Part shown: positions 16,894 through 25,146 of the stretch, piece by piece
Layout: the number at the start of each line of letters is the position of its first letter
Position numbering within the stretch: position 1 is the stretch's first letter
Assembly (NCBI GenBank): GCA_028708845.1
Contig: JAQVXZ010000024.1
Span: 1 to 38,780 of the forward strand
Direction: 5' to 3'
Source of the DNA: Bacteroidales bacterium
Lineage (GTDB): Bacteria; Bacteroidota; Bacteroidia; Bacteroidales; P3
Length of the DNA: 38,780 nt
The notes under the pieces: model-generated
What the model was told of the DNA's origin: nothing
The model's database searches: none
Seen by the model: only the letters and a program-made list of their open reading frames with translations
Translations under genes and position numbers: made by a program

Positions 16894-17653
16894 TTTCCCC
16901 CTCCCATTTATCAAATCCAATTCCTTCCCATGGCATGCCTCTTTCAAATCTATAAGGCCAAGGATAATGGTTTTCTCCGGTTCCTCTATCCTTAATATCT
17001 TTGACATTCTTTATTTTTCTTGCAGGATTACCCAAAACGAGTTGAAAATCTTCAACATCTTTTGAAACAATACTTCCTGCCCCTACTAAACAATGTTTTC
17101 CAATTTTTACTCCAGGTAATAAAACGCTAAATACAGCTATTTGTGAATAATCACCAACAGAAGGTCCTATACATATATCAGATGGAGGTGTTGGATCGTT
17201 TGTAAAAACAACATAAGGATATATAAAAACAAAATTCCCTATTTTTGATTTTTGACCAATATGTACATTACTATGAAGCCAACAATGATCTCCAAATACA
17301 CTATGTCCTTGAATATCCGACAAAGTACCAATTCTACAAGATTCACCGAATTTTGTATTTTCTCTAATTGTCACTCTATGTCCGCATGAAAATTTATCTC
17401 CAAACACATTATCAGCATAAATTATTGTATGACTTCTAATTAATGAGTTTGCACCAATTATTGTAGATGGATTATTATATTCCTCATTAAAATAATAGTC
17501 ATTTAATGGCTCTCCAATAATACAATCATTTGCGATAATTGTATTATCTCCAATTTCGACATTATCATAAATAGTTGTATCATCACCTATTCGAACATTT
17601 TTACCAATTTTCGCTTTTGAGCTAATTGATACATTGATATTATTAAACTTCAT
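16883..17653 (-). CDS. Left-handed beta-helix acyltransferase (hexapeptide repeat, WbbJ-like)
   Basis: A 256-aa protein made almost wholly of hexapeptide turns (for example IGKNVRIGDDTTIYDNVEIGDNTIIANDCIIG) from about residue 15 to 215. It ends in an unusual C-terminal tail rich in Pro, Trp and Gly (NHYPWPYRFERGMPWEGIGF). The fold forms acyl-CoA-dependent transferase trimers. It is longer than FdtC-type enzymes and comes directly after one, so it may acylate a second position or use a different acyl-CoA. Its 3' end overlaps the crotonase gene by 11 bp, linking it closely to acyl-CoA supply. The exact acceptor is unknown. Confidence 0.8.
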   Translation of the reverse strand: MKFNNINVSISSKAKIGKNVRIGDDTTIYDNVEIGDNTIIANDCIIGEPLNDYYFNEEYNNPSTIIGANSLIRSHTIIYADNVFGDKFSCGHRVTIRENTKFGESCRIGTLSDIQGHSVFGDHCWLHSNVHIGQKSKIGNFVFIYPYVVFTNDPTPPSDICIGPSVGDYSQIAVFSVLLPGVKIGKHCLVGAGSIVSKDVEDFQLVLGNPARKIKNVKDIKDRGTGENHYPWPYRFERGMPWEGIGFDKWEGENEK

Positions 17654-17675
17654 AACTCTTTATATTAAATTTAGA

Positions 17676-18128
17676 TTATATTTTTCTCACAAATTGGGCA
17701 GGTCTTCCAACCCATAATTCATTATCTGGAACATCCTTAGTAACAAGACTACCAGCTCCTATCATTGCATTTTCTCCTATTGTTAAACCTGGTAATACTA
17801 TTGATGCTGAACCTACGGTTGCTCCTTTTTTAATTAATGTTTTTTGAAATTCTTCAGGATAGAGCTTTGAACGTGGATACATATCATTATTTAATGTAAC
17901 ATTTGGACCAATAAAAACATTATCCTCTATTTCAATCCCATCCCAAACTTGAACTCCTGATTTTATTGTAACATTATTCCCTATCTTAACATCATTCTCA
18001 ATTAGAACATGAGCACAGATATTACAATTCTCTCCTATTTGGCAATTTTCAAATACTACACAGAACTGCCAAATTCTTGTTGATTCTGGAATATTTTTAT
18101 TCTTACAATCTGCTAATGGATGTATCAT
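17676..18128 (-). CDS. FdtC/QdtC-like sugar N-acyltransferase
   Basis: A 150-aa hexapeptide transferase that begins [20 protein letters not shown], the standard start of dTDP-3-amino-3,6-dideoxyhexose 3-N-acetyltransferases and related WbbJ/VioB-type enzymes. The left-handed helix spans about 25-145, with the catalytic-loop region [16 protein letters not shown] at 80-95. It ends with the usual [11 protein letters not shown]. The start overlaps the FdtA-type gene by 4 bp (ATGA type), so the two are translationally coupled. Together with FdtA- and FdtB-type enzymes it would give dTDP-Fuc3NAc or dTDP-Qui3NAc, or another N-acyl form if the crotonase supplies the acyl group. Confidence 0.85.
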   Translation of the reverse strand: MIHPLADCKNKNIPESTRIWQFCVVFENCQIGENCNICAHVLIENDVKIGNNVTIKSGVQVWDGIEIEDNVFIGPNVTLNNDMYPRSKLYPEEFQKTLIKKGATVGSASIVLPGLTIGENAMIGAGSLVTKDVPDNELWVGRPAQFVRKI

Positions 18129-19012
18129 ATACCTTTATATTCAATAAATTCATTATAATCTCTTATATAATCTTCAACTTCATATGGCATTGAAGCAAGT
18201 ACTAAACAAACAGAACCAGAAGAGAAATTAATTAATTCCCTCCAAATTCCTGGTACTACTAATAATCCTTGATACGGACGATTGAGTGTAAAGGTACGTT
18301 TTACATTTCCATCATTAAGCACTACATCAAAACTCCCACTTGCTGCAATAATCAATTGCCTCAATTCTTTATGTGCATGTGCTCCTCTTTCCTCTCCTCC
18401 TGGAATATCGTATAGATAGTATGTCCTTTTAACTTCAAAAGGAACAGTTTCATTATTCTCAACTACTGTGATATTTCCTTTTCTATCGCTATGATGTTTA
18501 TCTAATTCTATTATTGTGCAATCGTAAACTGTAGATTTATTTTTAATTTGTAAATTGTAATTGTTAAATTTTAAATTATCTAATCGAGGCTCTTCAATCA
18601 ACTTTTTACTTTTTACTTTTAACTCTTCACTTAGAAACTCTTCATAATCTCTAATGTAGTCTTTTTCATCAAACTTTGTTGAGGCTAAAACTAAGGCTAA
18701 AGAGTTTGTTGAGAAGTTTAGCATTTGTCTCCACATTCCTTTTGGTACATATAGTCCATAATAGGAACGATTAAGTGAAAATGTGTGCTTTTCTTTTCCA
18801 TTATCTAAAACCACATCAAAACTTCCAGAAAGAGCAATTATAAACTCTTCATTCTCTCTATAAGAATGACCACCACGAGTTTCTCCACCAGGCACATCAT
18901 ATATCCAATAAGTTCTTTCTATTTTAAATGGAATATGATTTAATTCTTCTGCAAAAGAAAGGTTACCACGATTATCTGGTATTTTAGGAAGATTAATAAT
19001 TTGAGGCTTCAT
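18125..19012 (-). CDS. Tandem cupin dTDP-4-oxo-6-deoxyhexose 3,4-ketoisomerase (FdtA/QdtA type, two domains fused)
   Basis: 295 aa made of two FdtA-like cupins (residues 1-126 and 162-295), whereas the typical enzyme is a single domain of about 135-140 aa. Each half has the NRGN/RKGN start, the RTYW/YxYDxPGGExRG core, and the SGSFDVVL and WRxxxNFSxxSxxLVLAS strands. The C-terminal half keeps both catalytic-type histidines (H212, H214 in GAHAHK). The N-terminal half has H49 but Tyr at 51 (GGHSYR), so it may be inactive or differ in specificity. The linker (about 127-161, including [10 protein letters not shown]) is encoded by repeat DNA of a kind also found between genes. It is preceded by a good TAnnTTTG promoter and would divert dTDP-4-keto-6-deoxyglucose away from rhamnose. 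Confidence 0.85.
   Translation of the reverse strand: MKPQIINLPKIPDNRGNLSFAEELNHIPFKIERTYWIYDVPGGETRGGHSYRENEEFIIALSGSFDVVLDNGKEKHTFSLNRSYYGLYVPKGMWRQMLNFSTNSLALVLASTKFDEKDYIRDYEEFLSEELKVKSKKLIEEPRLDNLKFNNYNLQIKNKSTVYDCTIIELDKHHSDRKGNITVVENNETVPFEVKRTYYLYDIPGGEERGAHAHKELRQLIIAASGSFDVVLNDGNVKRTFTLNRPYQGLLVVPGIWRELINFSSGSVCLVLASMPYEVEDYIRDYNEFIEYKGI
18601..18632. repeat. K-type repeat forming the linker of the tandem cupin
   Basis: On the minus strand AGTGAAGAGTTAAAAGTAAA continues with AAGTAAAAAGT, encoding [11 protein letters not shown] second low-complexity stretch follows at about 18540-18580 (TTAATTTGTAAATTGTAATT and similar), which also looks like intergenic rather than coding sequence. 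Compare 15069-15098 and about 30640-30668. Confidence 0.65.
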
Positions 19013-19044
19013 ATTTATCTAGTGATTATATTAAATTATAATTG

Positions 19045-19078
19045 CAAATGTAATACTTTTTTTTATTTGAATGTCAAT
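19045..19078 (-). promoter_or_regulatory. Bacteroidota-type promoter for the FdtA-to-wzy operon
   Basis: On the minus strand the -7 box is TACATTTG (19052-19045), and a TTGAC element lies 20-22 bp upstream (19077-19073). The start codon of the cupin gene is about 33 bp downstream of the -7 box. The 166-bp gap before the previous gene (rfbB) also argues for a separate transcription start here. Confidence 0.6.
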
Positions 19079-19123
19079 AAAAATGTTTTTCTATAAATGA
19101 ATTCTTCAATTTACTAAAATACT

Positions 19124-19156
19124 AGTTTAAAATGAGACATTTCATGAATTTAAACT
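19124..19156 (-). terminator. Possible weak stem-loop after rfbB copy 1
   Basis: AGTTTAAA pairs with TTTAAACT and, inside it, ATGA with TCAT. The stem is AT-rich and no strong U-run follows, so termination is uncertain. It sits between the rfbB stop and the promoter of the next operon. Confidence 0.3.
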
Positions 19157-19178
19157 TAATTATAAATATCGATACATT

Positions 19179-20255
19179 CTACTTATACATATTAGCATAA
19201 TACTTTTCATAATCTCCGCTCGTTACATTATCCATCCACTCTTGATTATCCAAATACCAACGTACTGTTTTTTCTATTCCTTCTTCAAATTGAAGTGATG
19301 GCTCCCAACCTAATTCATTTTTTAATTTGGATGAATCTATTGCATAACGTAAATCATGTCCTGCCCTATCGGTTACATAAGTTATTAGTTTTTCGCTTTC
19401 ACCTTCTTTTCTACCTAATAATCTATCTACTGTTTTAATGATTACCTTTATTATATCTATATTTTTCCATTCATTAAAACCTCCAATATTATATGTATCT
19501 CCAATTTTTCCATTATGGAATATTGTATCAATTGCTCTTGCATGGTCAACTACATAAAGCCAATCTCTTACATTTTCTCCTTTTCCATAAACTGGAAGTG
19601 GTTTATTATGTCTTATATTGTTTATAAATAATGGTATTAGTTTTTCTGGAAATTGATATGGTCCATAGTTATTTGAACAATTTGTTATAACAATTGGCAA
19701 TCCATAAGTATCATGAAATGCTCTAACAAAATGATCACTCGATGCTTTTGATGCACTATATGGTGAATGTGGATTATAGCTTGTATTTTCAGTAAAGAAA
19801 TCATCTCCAAATGGTGCATTACCATCGGGTTTTGTTAACTCCAATGCTCCATATACTTCATCTGTTGAAATATGATAGAATAATTTATTTTCAAAATTAT
19901 CTTTCCAGCATTCTTTTGCAGCCTGTAATAATGACAGTGTTCCTAAAACATTAGTTTGAGCAAATGTAAATGGATCTTTAATACTCCTATCAACGTGGCT
20001 TTCTGCTGCAAGATGAATTACTCCATCAATGTTATTTTCCTTAAGCACTTTAAGGATAGTATCAAAATCACATATATCAGCTTTTAAAAACTTATAGTTT
20101 GGCTTATTTTCAATATCCTTTAAGTTTGCCAAGTTCCCTGCATAAGTAAGCATATCAAGATTAATTATATTATAATCAGGATAATTATTTACAAAAAGTC
20201 TTACTACATGTGAGCCAATAAATCCAGCACCTCCAGTAATTAATATATTATTCAT
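19179..20255 (-). CDS. rfbB: dTDP-glucose 4,6-dehydratase, copy 1
   Basis: A 358-aa extended short-chain dehydrogenase/reductase. The NAD loop GGAGFIGS is at 8-15. The catalytic block is ISTDEVYG followed by YSASKASSDH, and the family signature NCSNNYGPYQFPEKLIPLF is present. It makes dTDP-4-keto-6-deoxyglucose from the rfbA product, which is 8 bp upstream. The protein is nearly the same as copy 2 at 29398-30450, but the gene is more AT-rich. An insertion of about 8 residues near the FGDDFF/FTENTSYNP loop (GNAPFG) separates the two. No rfbC or rfbD is in the window, so the product goes to the FdtA route. Confidence 0.95.
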   Translation of the reverse strand: MNNILITGGAGFIGSHVVRLFVNNYPDYNIINLDMLTYAGNLANLKDIENKPNYKFLKADICDFDTILKVLKENNIDGVIHLAAESHVDRSIKDPFTFAQTNVLGTLSLLQAAKECWKDNFENKLFYHISTDEVYGALELTKPDGNAPFGDDFFTENTSYNPHSPYSASKASSDHFVRAFHDTYGLPIVITNCSNNYGPYQFPEKLIPLFINNIRHNKPLPVYGKGENVRDWLYVVDHARAIDTIFHNGKIGDTYNIGGFNEWKNIDIIKVIIKTVDRLLGRKEGESEKLITYVTDRAGHDLRYAIDSSKLKNELGWEPSLQFEEGIEKTVRWYLDNQEWMDNVTSGDYEKYYANMYK

Positions 20256-20263
20256 ATCTATTT

Positions 20264-21142
20264 TTATTTATTATCTATCAATCTTAAAAGATATTGACCA
20301 TATAGGTTTTTTATCATTGGTTGTGCTAAATCTTGGATTTTCTCTTTTGTAATCCAACCTTTCGAAAAAGCAATTTCTTCTAAACAAGCAATTTTTAATC
20401 CTGTTCTCTTTTCTAATACTTCAACAAAATTTGAAGCTTCAGATAGCGAATCATGTGTTCCTGTATCCAACCATGCAAATCCTCTACCTAAGGTTTGAAC
20501 TTTTAATTTTCTTTCTTTTAAAAATTCTTGATTTACTGTTGTTATCTCTAATTCTCCTCTATCAGACGGTTTAATATTTTTTGCAACTTCAACTACCTTA
20601 TTTGGATAAAAATATAACCCAACGACTGCATAATTTGATTTAGGATCTTTTGGTTTCTCTTCTATTGATAAACAATTCCCATTTTTATCAAATTCTGCAA
20701 CTCCATATCTTTCTGGATCATTTACCCAATAACCAAAAACTGTAGCATTATTTTCTTTTTCAGCCATTTTTACTGCTTCTGATAAGATTGAACTAAAATT
20801 AGATCCATAAAAAATATTATCGCCAAGCACTAAACAAGCTGAATCTTTACCAATAAAATCCTCTCCAATAATAAATGCTTGAGCAAGTCCATCAGGAGAT
20901 GGTTGTTCTGCATAAGAAAACTCCACTCCATAATCAGAGCCATTACCAAGTAATCTTTTAAATCCTGGTAAATCATCAGGTGTAGAAATAATTAATATTT
21001 CCTTAATTCCTGCTAGCATTAATACAGATATTGGATAATATACCATTGGTTTATCATAAATTGGGAGCATTTGTTTGCTAACCCCTTTAGTAATTGGGAA
21101 AAGTCTTGTTCCCGAGCCTCCTGCTAATACAATTCCTTTCAT
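20264..21142 (-). CDS. rfbA: Glucose-1-phosphate thymidylyltransferase, copy 1
   Basis: A 292-aa nucleotidyltransferase with the invariant start [20 protein letters not shown] and [24 protein letters not shown] and the [20 protein letters not shown] block of RmlA enzymes are present. It makes dTDP-glucose from dTTP and glucose-1-phosphate, the first step of the dTDP-sugar route. It lies 8 bp upstream of rfbB. It is a near-duplicate of 33453-34328. Confidence 0.95.
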   Translation of the reverse strand: MKGIVLAGGSGTRLFPITKGVSKQMLPIYDKPMVYYPISVLMLAGIKEILIISTPDDLPGFKRLLGNGSDYGVEFSYAEQPSPDGLAQAFIIGEDFIGKDSACLVLGDNIFYGSNFSSILSEAVKMAEKENNATVFGYWVNDPERYGVAEFDKNGNCLSIEEKPKDPKSNYAVVGLYFYPNKVVEVAKNIKPSDRGELEITTVNQEFLKERKLKVQTLGRGFAWLDTGTHDSLSEASNFVEVLEKRTGLKIACLEEIAFSKGWITKEKIQDLAQPMIKNLYGQYLLRLIDNK

Positions 21143-21186
21143 ATGTTTAATTTTTTAATTCTATAGAATAATAATACGAATAACAA

Positions 21187-22296
21187 TTACTTATATGTAA
21201 TTGATTTGATCTTATGAATATATCTTTCTGCCTGTTTTTCCCAATTAAATTCATCAATAACAGCTCTTCTTCCGTTTTGCCCCATTTGATATGCTTCCCT
21301 TTTATTATCAATTAAGTACCTTATAGCATTCTCAATTTGTTTAGGATCATTAATGTCAACACATATTCCACATTTATACTTATTAACTATTGCTCTGTAT
21401 AAAGGGACATCAGATAGTAAAACTGGCAAAGCGGCTTCCATACTTTCAAAAATCTTTATAACTCCAAGTGAACCATCATTCTTACCAAAATCCCTCAATG
21501 TATTACTAATTGTTGCTTTAGACATTATCTTTGGCATTTCATTATAATTAAAGCCATTAATAAATTCAACTTTTTTCCAATACTCAAATTTTTCTAAATC
21601 ATTATTTTCATCAATTACACCAGCAATAAGATATCTTATATCTGAAATATTAGTTAATGCTTGAAATATTTTATCTTGTTTGCTTGATTTATATACAGTA
21701 CCAATATAACATAAAACATTCTCTCTATCAGAGTATTCTTCAAACGTAAGGTTATATTCTTGATTAAGTATAGGAAAATTAGTTAGTAATTCAAAATTAT
21801 TTAACTTGAAATCATCCTTCAGTATATCAATAATCCAAGTAGTTACTACAAAAACAACATCATATCTTTTTAAATAAAATCTCATATTTTGAGAGTAAAA
21901 GTATGATACCAACCCTCTAAATATTTTTGGAATATATGGTTTAGATTTTATCATATCAGGATAATATTCTCTTAAATTGAAAATCACCTTTTTATTTTTC
22001 CTCCTAAGAGGAACAACAAGTGAAATTAACTCAGGATCTGAAATTTGATATACATCAGCATCAATTCTATTAATGTATTCTAATAATATTTTTTTTGTAT
22101 TCAGAAATCTGTCAATTCTATTTTTAGGGGAGTATCCGGTTGATACAATACTAATCCCTTCCTTTATTTCATTTGGAAGATTATCACATACTATGTAAGT
22201 AACTTTAAAACCAGCTTCAACTAAACTTTTACCTTGACGTTCAAACATTAAAACATCATAGCGAGAATATAAACCTGTAATAAAACAAAAATGCAT
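21187..22296 (-). CDS. Glycosyltransferase, GT4-like
   Basis: A 369-aa GT-B-type protein. The N-terminus FCFITGLYSRYDVLMFERQGKSL, a DADVYQISDPELI segment in the first domain, and ENVLCYIGTVYKSSKQDKI opening the second domain are all typical of family 4 enzymes. The donor-binding motif FGKNDGSLGVIKIFESMEAALPVL contains the E-x7-E-like pattern. It is the first intact gene after the recombination scar and lies 44 bp before rfbA. The sugar it transfers cannot be predicted. Confidence 0.8.
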   Translation of the reverse strand: MHFCFITGLYSRYDVLMFERQGKSLVEAGFKVTYIVCDNLPNEIKEGISIVSTGYSPKNRIDRFLNTKKILLEYINRIDADVYQISDPELISLVVPLRRKNKKVIFNLREYYPDMIKSKPYIPKIFRGLVSYFYSQNMRFYLKRYDVVFVVTTWIIDILKDDFKLNNFELLTNFPILNQEYNLTFEEYSDRENVLCYIGTVYKSSKQDKIFQALTNISDIRYLIAGVIDENNDLEKFEYWKKVEFINGFNYNEMPKIMSKATISNTLRDFGKNDGSLGVIKIFESMEAALPVLLSDVPLYRAIVNKYKCGICVDINDPKQIENAIRYLIDNKREAYQMGQNGRRAVIDEFNWEKQAERYIHKIKSITYK

Positions 22297-22314
22297 AAAA
22301 ATAATTTTTAATAT

Positions 22315-22497
22315 TTACTTAATCAAGCCTCCCTTTATAAATTTTAAAATCGTACTTGCTATATTATCAAAACTATATTTTTTGGAATAATTTAATACGA
22401 TATTTCTCATTGTTTCAAGCAATATATCATCGTATATTATCGAACTAATTGAGTTTTTTAATTCGTTAATATTTTCTATCAGTATTTTTAATCTTTT
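22315..22497 (-). pseudogene. C-terminal remnant of a glycosyltransferase
   Basis: From 22497 down to a TAA at 22315 the frame encodes about 60 residues with no proper start (ending NIASTILKFIKGGLIK). The pattern of a YSKKYSFDNIA segment followed by a short basic tail resembles the very end of GT4 enzymes ('YSWxxIA...'). A TAG lies just upstream at 22500-22498. The frame differs from that of the wlbA fragment it overlaps, so this is the broken tail of a lost gene. Confidence 0.55.
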
Positions 22498-22681
22498 CTA
22501 CAAAGCGATCAAATCGTTCAAATTCTGTGTAGAAAGAACAATCTGGAAAATGAGAATCCATAATCCCCACAGTGTCGGATTTATCTAAAGCAACAACTAA
22601 ATTATTACCTGTTTCTTTAATTGCTTTTAAGTGACGAGGTGCAATATAACCAGCAACCCCAATTATTCCGAAGTTTTTCAT
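22466..22681 (-). pseudogene. N-terminal fragment of a WlbA/WbpB-like UDP-sugar 3-dehydrogenase
   Basis: About 70 residues starting at ATG 22681 (MKNFGIIGVAGYIAPRHLKA) match the beginning of Gfo/Idh/MocA-type UDP-N-acetylglucosaminuronate 3-dehydrogenases, which are normally about 310-320 aa. The nucleotide-binding loop GVAGYIA is kept, but similarity stops near FDRFVEKIK, and the frame ends at 22466 after junction-derived residues (NTDRKY). The open frame begins further up at 22714, without family support. It was probably part of a diNAcMan-uronate pathway together with the UDP-sugar dehydrogenase at 27529. Confidence 0.8.
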
Positions 22682-22729
22682 ATTATTATTTATTGAATTA
22701 TTATAATGCTGCATTATCTATAAACTCAA

Positions 22730-22757
22730 AGAGACGTTCAATTTCTTGAACGTCTCT
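22730..22757 (-). terminator. Perfect 12-bp stem-loop between the HU genes and the polysaccharide genes
   Basis: AGAGACGTTCAA-loop-TTGAACGTCTCT pairs perfectly over 12 bp with a 4-base loop. On the minus strand it is followed by TTGAG-TTTAT, only a weak U-run. It may end the HU transcript or act as a conditional (antitermination) site before the capsule genes. Confidence 0.6.
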
Positions 22758-22904
22758 TCTTAATTTGTTTTTACTTGATATAACTCTATATCATTTTGTT
22801 TTGAAACTTTATCGTAAACTAAACTCTCTTGATTTTTTCTTATAATAAAAATCGCTTATTTTTTTAATCTTAAGAATTCTGATTGCGATAAACATTTCTA
22901 ATAA

Positions 22905-23288
22905 TTAATCAATAGGGTCAATGTTTTTAGAAACACTATTGATTTTGTTTTTAATTTCAACCGTTGGGGTGAATCGCATGCCGATTCTTCCAATGGTTTC
23001 AGTGGTAACATCATCTGGATTATCCACTGCCTTAACTTTTGCAGTTGGAGTGAAAATTCCAAAACCGTCATACCTTACTGGATGTCCTGCTTCAACCATC
23101 CAAACAGTTGTTGAAGCCATCAAATCTAAAACAGCTTGAATATCACCTCTACTTACTGTGCTTGATTTTTCAATCATTTCAGCCATTTTCTTAAAGCCTA
23201 TGGTCTCGCCTTTTACCATACTAGCCACATACTTAATCCCTGGATTAGGGCCTACAGAAATTTTCTTCTGTTTCTTCTTGAATTTCAT
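22905..23288 (-). CDS. HU-like DNA-binding protein, copy 1
   Basis: A 127-aa member of the Bacteroidota-type divergent HU family (HU-like N-terminal domain proteins). After a lysine-rich start come the dimerisation helices (TIGFKKMAEMIEKSSTVSRGDIQAVLDLM) and the beta part with the GHPVRYDGFGIFTPTAKVKAV arm region and RIGMRFTPT. It would bind and bend DNA. HU-like genes are found at the head of capsule loci in this phylum (for example the P. gingivalis K-antigen operon), where they affect capsule expression. Only about 69 bp separate it from the second HU-like gene, so they are probably one transcript. Confidence 0.8.
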   Translation of the reverse strand: MKFKKKQKKISVGPNPGIKYVASMVKGETIGFKKMAEMIEKSSTVSRGDIQAVLDLMASTTVWMVEAGHPVRYDGFGIFTPTAKVKAVDNPDDVTTETIGRIGMRFTPTVEIKNKINSVSKNIDPID

Positions 23289-23357
23289 ATCATTTAGGTA
23301 TTAAATGGTTTTGAAACTAAAATTAATATTAGCGATCTCTATTATAATATTATTAAT

Positions 23358-23789
23358 TTACTCTTGAGAATTCTTATTTTTCTTATAATTTACCTCTCTA
23401 ACCTTATTGTCACCAAGAACAAACTCAACATTTTTAAATCTCTTCTTTAGGTATATCGAAGGTTTGAAAATACATTTAAATCTAATTATGGTATCTCTTA
23501 CAACTTGCTTTGCCGTATCCACTGCCTTTGCTTCAATTGAAGGGTAGAAAGTACCTAAAATTCCTAATTTAACAGGATGCCCTTCTTCCAACAACCAACA
23601 AGAGGTAGATTCAAGTTCAGCAAGCACTCCCATAATGTCGCCCCTACTCATAGAACTTTTTTTCTCAATAATTTCAGCAATCATTTGAAGGTCAAAAACA
23701 GGTTCTTTTTGAATCATTGCAACGTATTTATCCTCTGGAATGGAGTTTGTTGTGATTTTTCTCTTTAATTTAAAATATTTAATCGCCAT
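23358..23789 (-). CDS. HU-like DNA-binding protein, copy 2
   Basis: A 143-aa paralogue of the following gene. The same two-helix block (FDLQMIAEIIEKKSSMSRGDI) is followed by EEGHPVKLGILGTFYPSIEAKAV and a basic C-terminal tail (KKRFKNVEF ... NYKKNKN). It is divergent enough that the pair may form a heterodimer. Its start is 53 bp from a run of three spaced AAAAGTGGCACTTTT-type sites, a likely control region. Regulation of the polysaccharide genes downstream is inferred from position. Confidence 0.8.
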   Translation of the reverse strand: MAIKYFKLKRKITTNSIPEDKYVAMIQKEPVFDLQMIAEIIEKKSSMSRGDIMGVLAELESTSCWLLEEGHPVKLGILGTFYPSIEAKAVDTAKQVVRDTIIRFKCIFKPSIYLKKRFKNVEFVLGDNKVREVNYKKNKNSQE

Positions 23790-23842
23790 AATAAATAAAT
23801 TTAACGCTATAATTTTAAAATTTAATCAAGTTCTAGACCCCC

Positions 23843-23901
23843 AAAAGTGGCACTTTTGATCATTAAAAGTGGCACTTTTACACCCTAAAAATGGCACTTT
23901 T
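23843..23901 (-). promoter_or_regulatory. Three operator-like repeats with exact 22-bp spacing upstream of the HU genes
   Basis: AAAAGTGGCACTTTT occurs at 23843-23857 and 23865-23879, and AAAAATGGCACTTTT at 23887-23901. Start-to-start distances are 22 and 22 bp, so all sites lie on the same DNA face. Each unit is itself a palindrome around a central base. The copy nearest the gene contains CACTTTTG on the minus strand, one base from a TAnnTTTG -7 box. The rest of the gap up to 24044 is AT-rich without clear further signals. Confidence 0.75.
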
Positions 23902-24044
23902 TAGGTCTTAAAAGCTTATAGAAATCTAAAGAAACCAAATCTTAATTTATCTCAACCTTATTATTTTTCTTTAGGTCTTGATTTCTCTCAATTTATATAA
24001 TCTATAATATACGATAAACTCTAAGTATTATATATTTATTGTAT

Positions 24045-24497
24045 TTATAGTGAAATTATTATATTTTGAATATGCAATTTCAATAATTTATGTAGTTCAA
24101 TAAGCTTATCAGTGATTATAAAAGATTCTTTATCTAAACTACGAATTTGAGAATGAGCTATCTTCATAGACTTTAATTCAAAAGTATTCAGAAACCCAAT
24201 ATTTTTTATTATGTCTTTAAGATTATCCTCATCAACACGATCCCATTCTTTCAACAACTCATTATGTAATTTCTTAAGTTCAGCATCTTTAAAAGAAGCA
24301 TTTATAAGAGATTGAGGATTATTTTTATCAAATAAGAAACAAAGATTAGTTAATAATAGAGCTTGCATATTTTCTTGACTTGAATAAGATCTAAAAGGAT
24401 ATGGCTTTACGGAGAAAAATAAATACCTATATATCTCATAAAAAGAAACAAATCGTGAAATTTGAAAAAAAATTACATTTTCGTCTGCACTCTTCAT
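24045..24497 (-). CDS. Hypothetical helical protein, possibly HEPN/AbiU2-like
   Basis: 150 aa, with no recognised family. It appears all alpha-helical, with long amphipathic stretches (MQALLLTNLCFLFDKNN near 44-60; IITDKLIELHKLLKLHIQNI at the end). The middle segment ELKSMKIAHSQIRSLD resembles the 'R/K...AHxD' region of AbiU2-type HEPN proteins, and the MQALLLTNLCFLFD helix also fits that pattern. This resemblance is weak and no RxxxxH nuclease motif is clear. It lies 74 bp downstream of the P-loop gene, in an island of unrecognised genes. Confidence 0.4.
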   Translation of the reverse strand: MKSADENVIFFQISRFVSFYEIYRYLFFSVKPYPFRSYSSQENMQALLLTNLCFLFDKNNPQSLINASFKDAELKKLHNELLKEWDRVDEDNLKDIIKNIGFLNTFELKSMKIAHSQIRSLDKESFIITDKLIELHKLLKLHIQNIIISL

Positions 24498-24571
24498 AAT
24501 ATTTATAATTATTTATTGATTTTTTTAACTCAAATTCTCCCAATATTACTTAACTGATTCTTTAAGTAAAT

Positions 24572-24994
24572 TTATAAAGTCTTAATTATATCATCAATCA
24601 TATTCAATAAATCATCAGCAAATTTTTCATTTACTTGTTGAGAATTATCTTTATCAATTACTTTACTTATATAATCAACCTTTAAACCTAATTCTTTTGC
24701 AAAACTATTTAAAACAAGTTGCGTTTTTCCTTTCGTTCTAACTGCGGTTATAGCAATATCACATTTGTTTTCTTTAAAGTATTTAATATTACTTTCTATA
24801 ATATAGGCCGCATCTCCTGCTGTACATATAGAAATTGTAGTTTCTTTATATCTGTAAGTTCTATTTATATCATTGTGCTCATTATCTTCTTTATGTTTAC
24901 AAACACCAACCTTATCTAATTTATCTATTAAAAGTTTCAAAGTTTGTGTTTTCCCAACATTAGATTTTCCTGAAATTGCAATAATTTTCTTCAT
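24572..24994 (-). CDS. Small P-loop NTPase of unknown function
   Basis: A 140-aa protein with a clear Walker A motif GKSNVGKT at 9-16, right after the first beta-strand (KKIIAISG). Later segments ISICTAGDAAYIIE and CDIAITAVRTKG look like the strand-loop regions of small nucleotide kinases. The short length and missing lid suggest an ATP- or GTP-binding switch or kinase-like protein. No named family is assigned. It heads a two-gene unit with the 150-aa gene downstream. Confidence 0.6.
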   Translation of the reverse strand: MKKIIAISGKSNVGKTQTLKLLIDKLDKVGVCKHKEDNEHNDINRTYRYKETTISICTAGDAAYIIESNIKYFKENKCDIAITAVRTKGKTQLVLNSFAKELGLKVDYISKVIDKDNSQQVNEKFADDLLNMIDDIIKTL

Positions 24995-25146
24995 AATGAG
25001 TGTTGTTTAATTATATTTATCTCTATATTACGGAGCAACTTATATAAATCCTTTATATAATATATAATTGGTATTTATAAACAGCAAAGAAGATTCAATT
25101 CCTTCATTTTCCACAGAAAACAAGAACCAAAGGCAAATAGACCCTT

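Noticed and set aside
16894-17007. Upstream extension of crotonase copy 2
   Set aside because: It overlaps the acyltransferase coding end and has no crotonase similarity; Met at 16893 gives the usual length.
23843-23901. Replication iterons of a plasmid or integrated element
   Set aside because: No Rep protein, integrase or att-like repeat is seen near, and the position before the HU genes fits an operator better.
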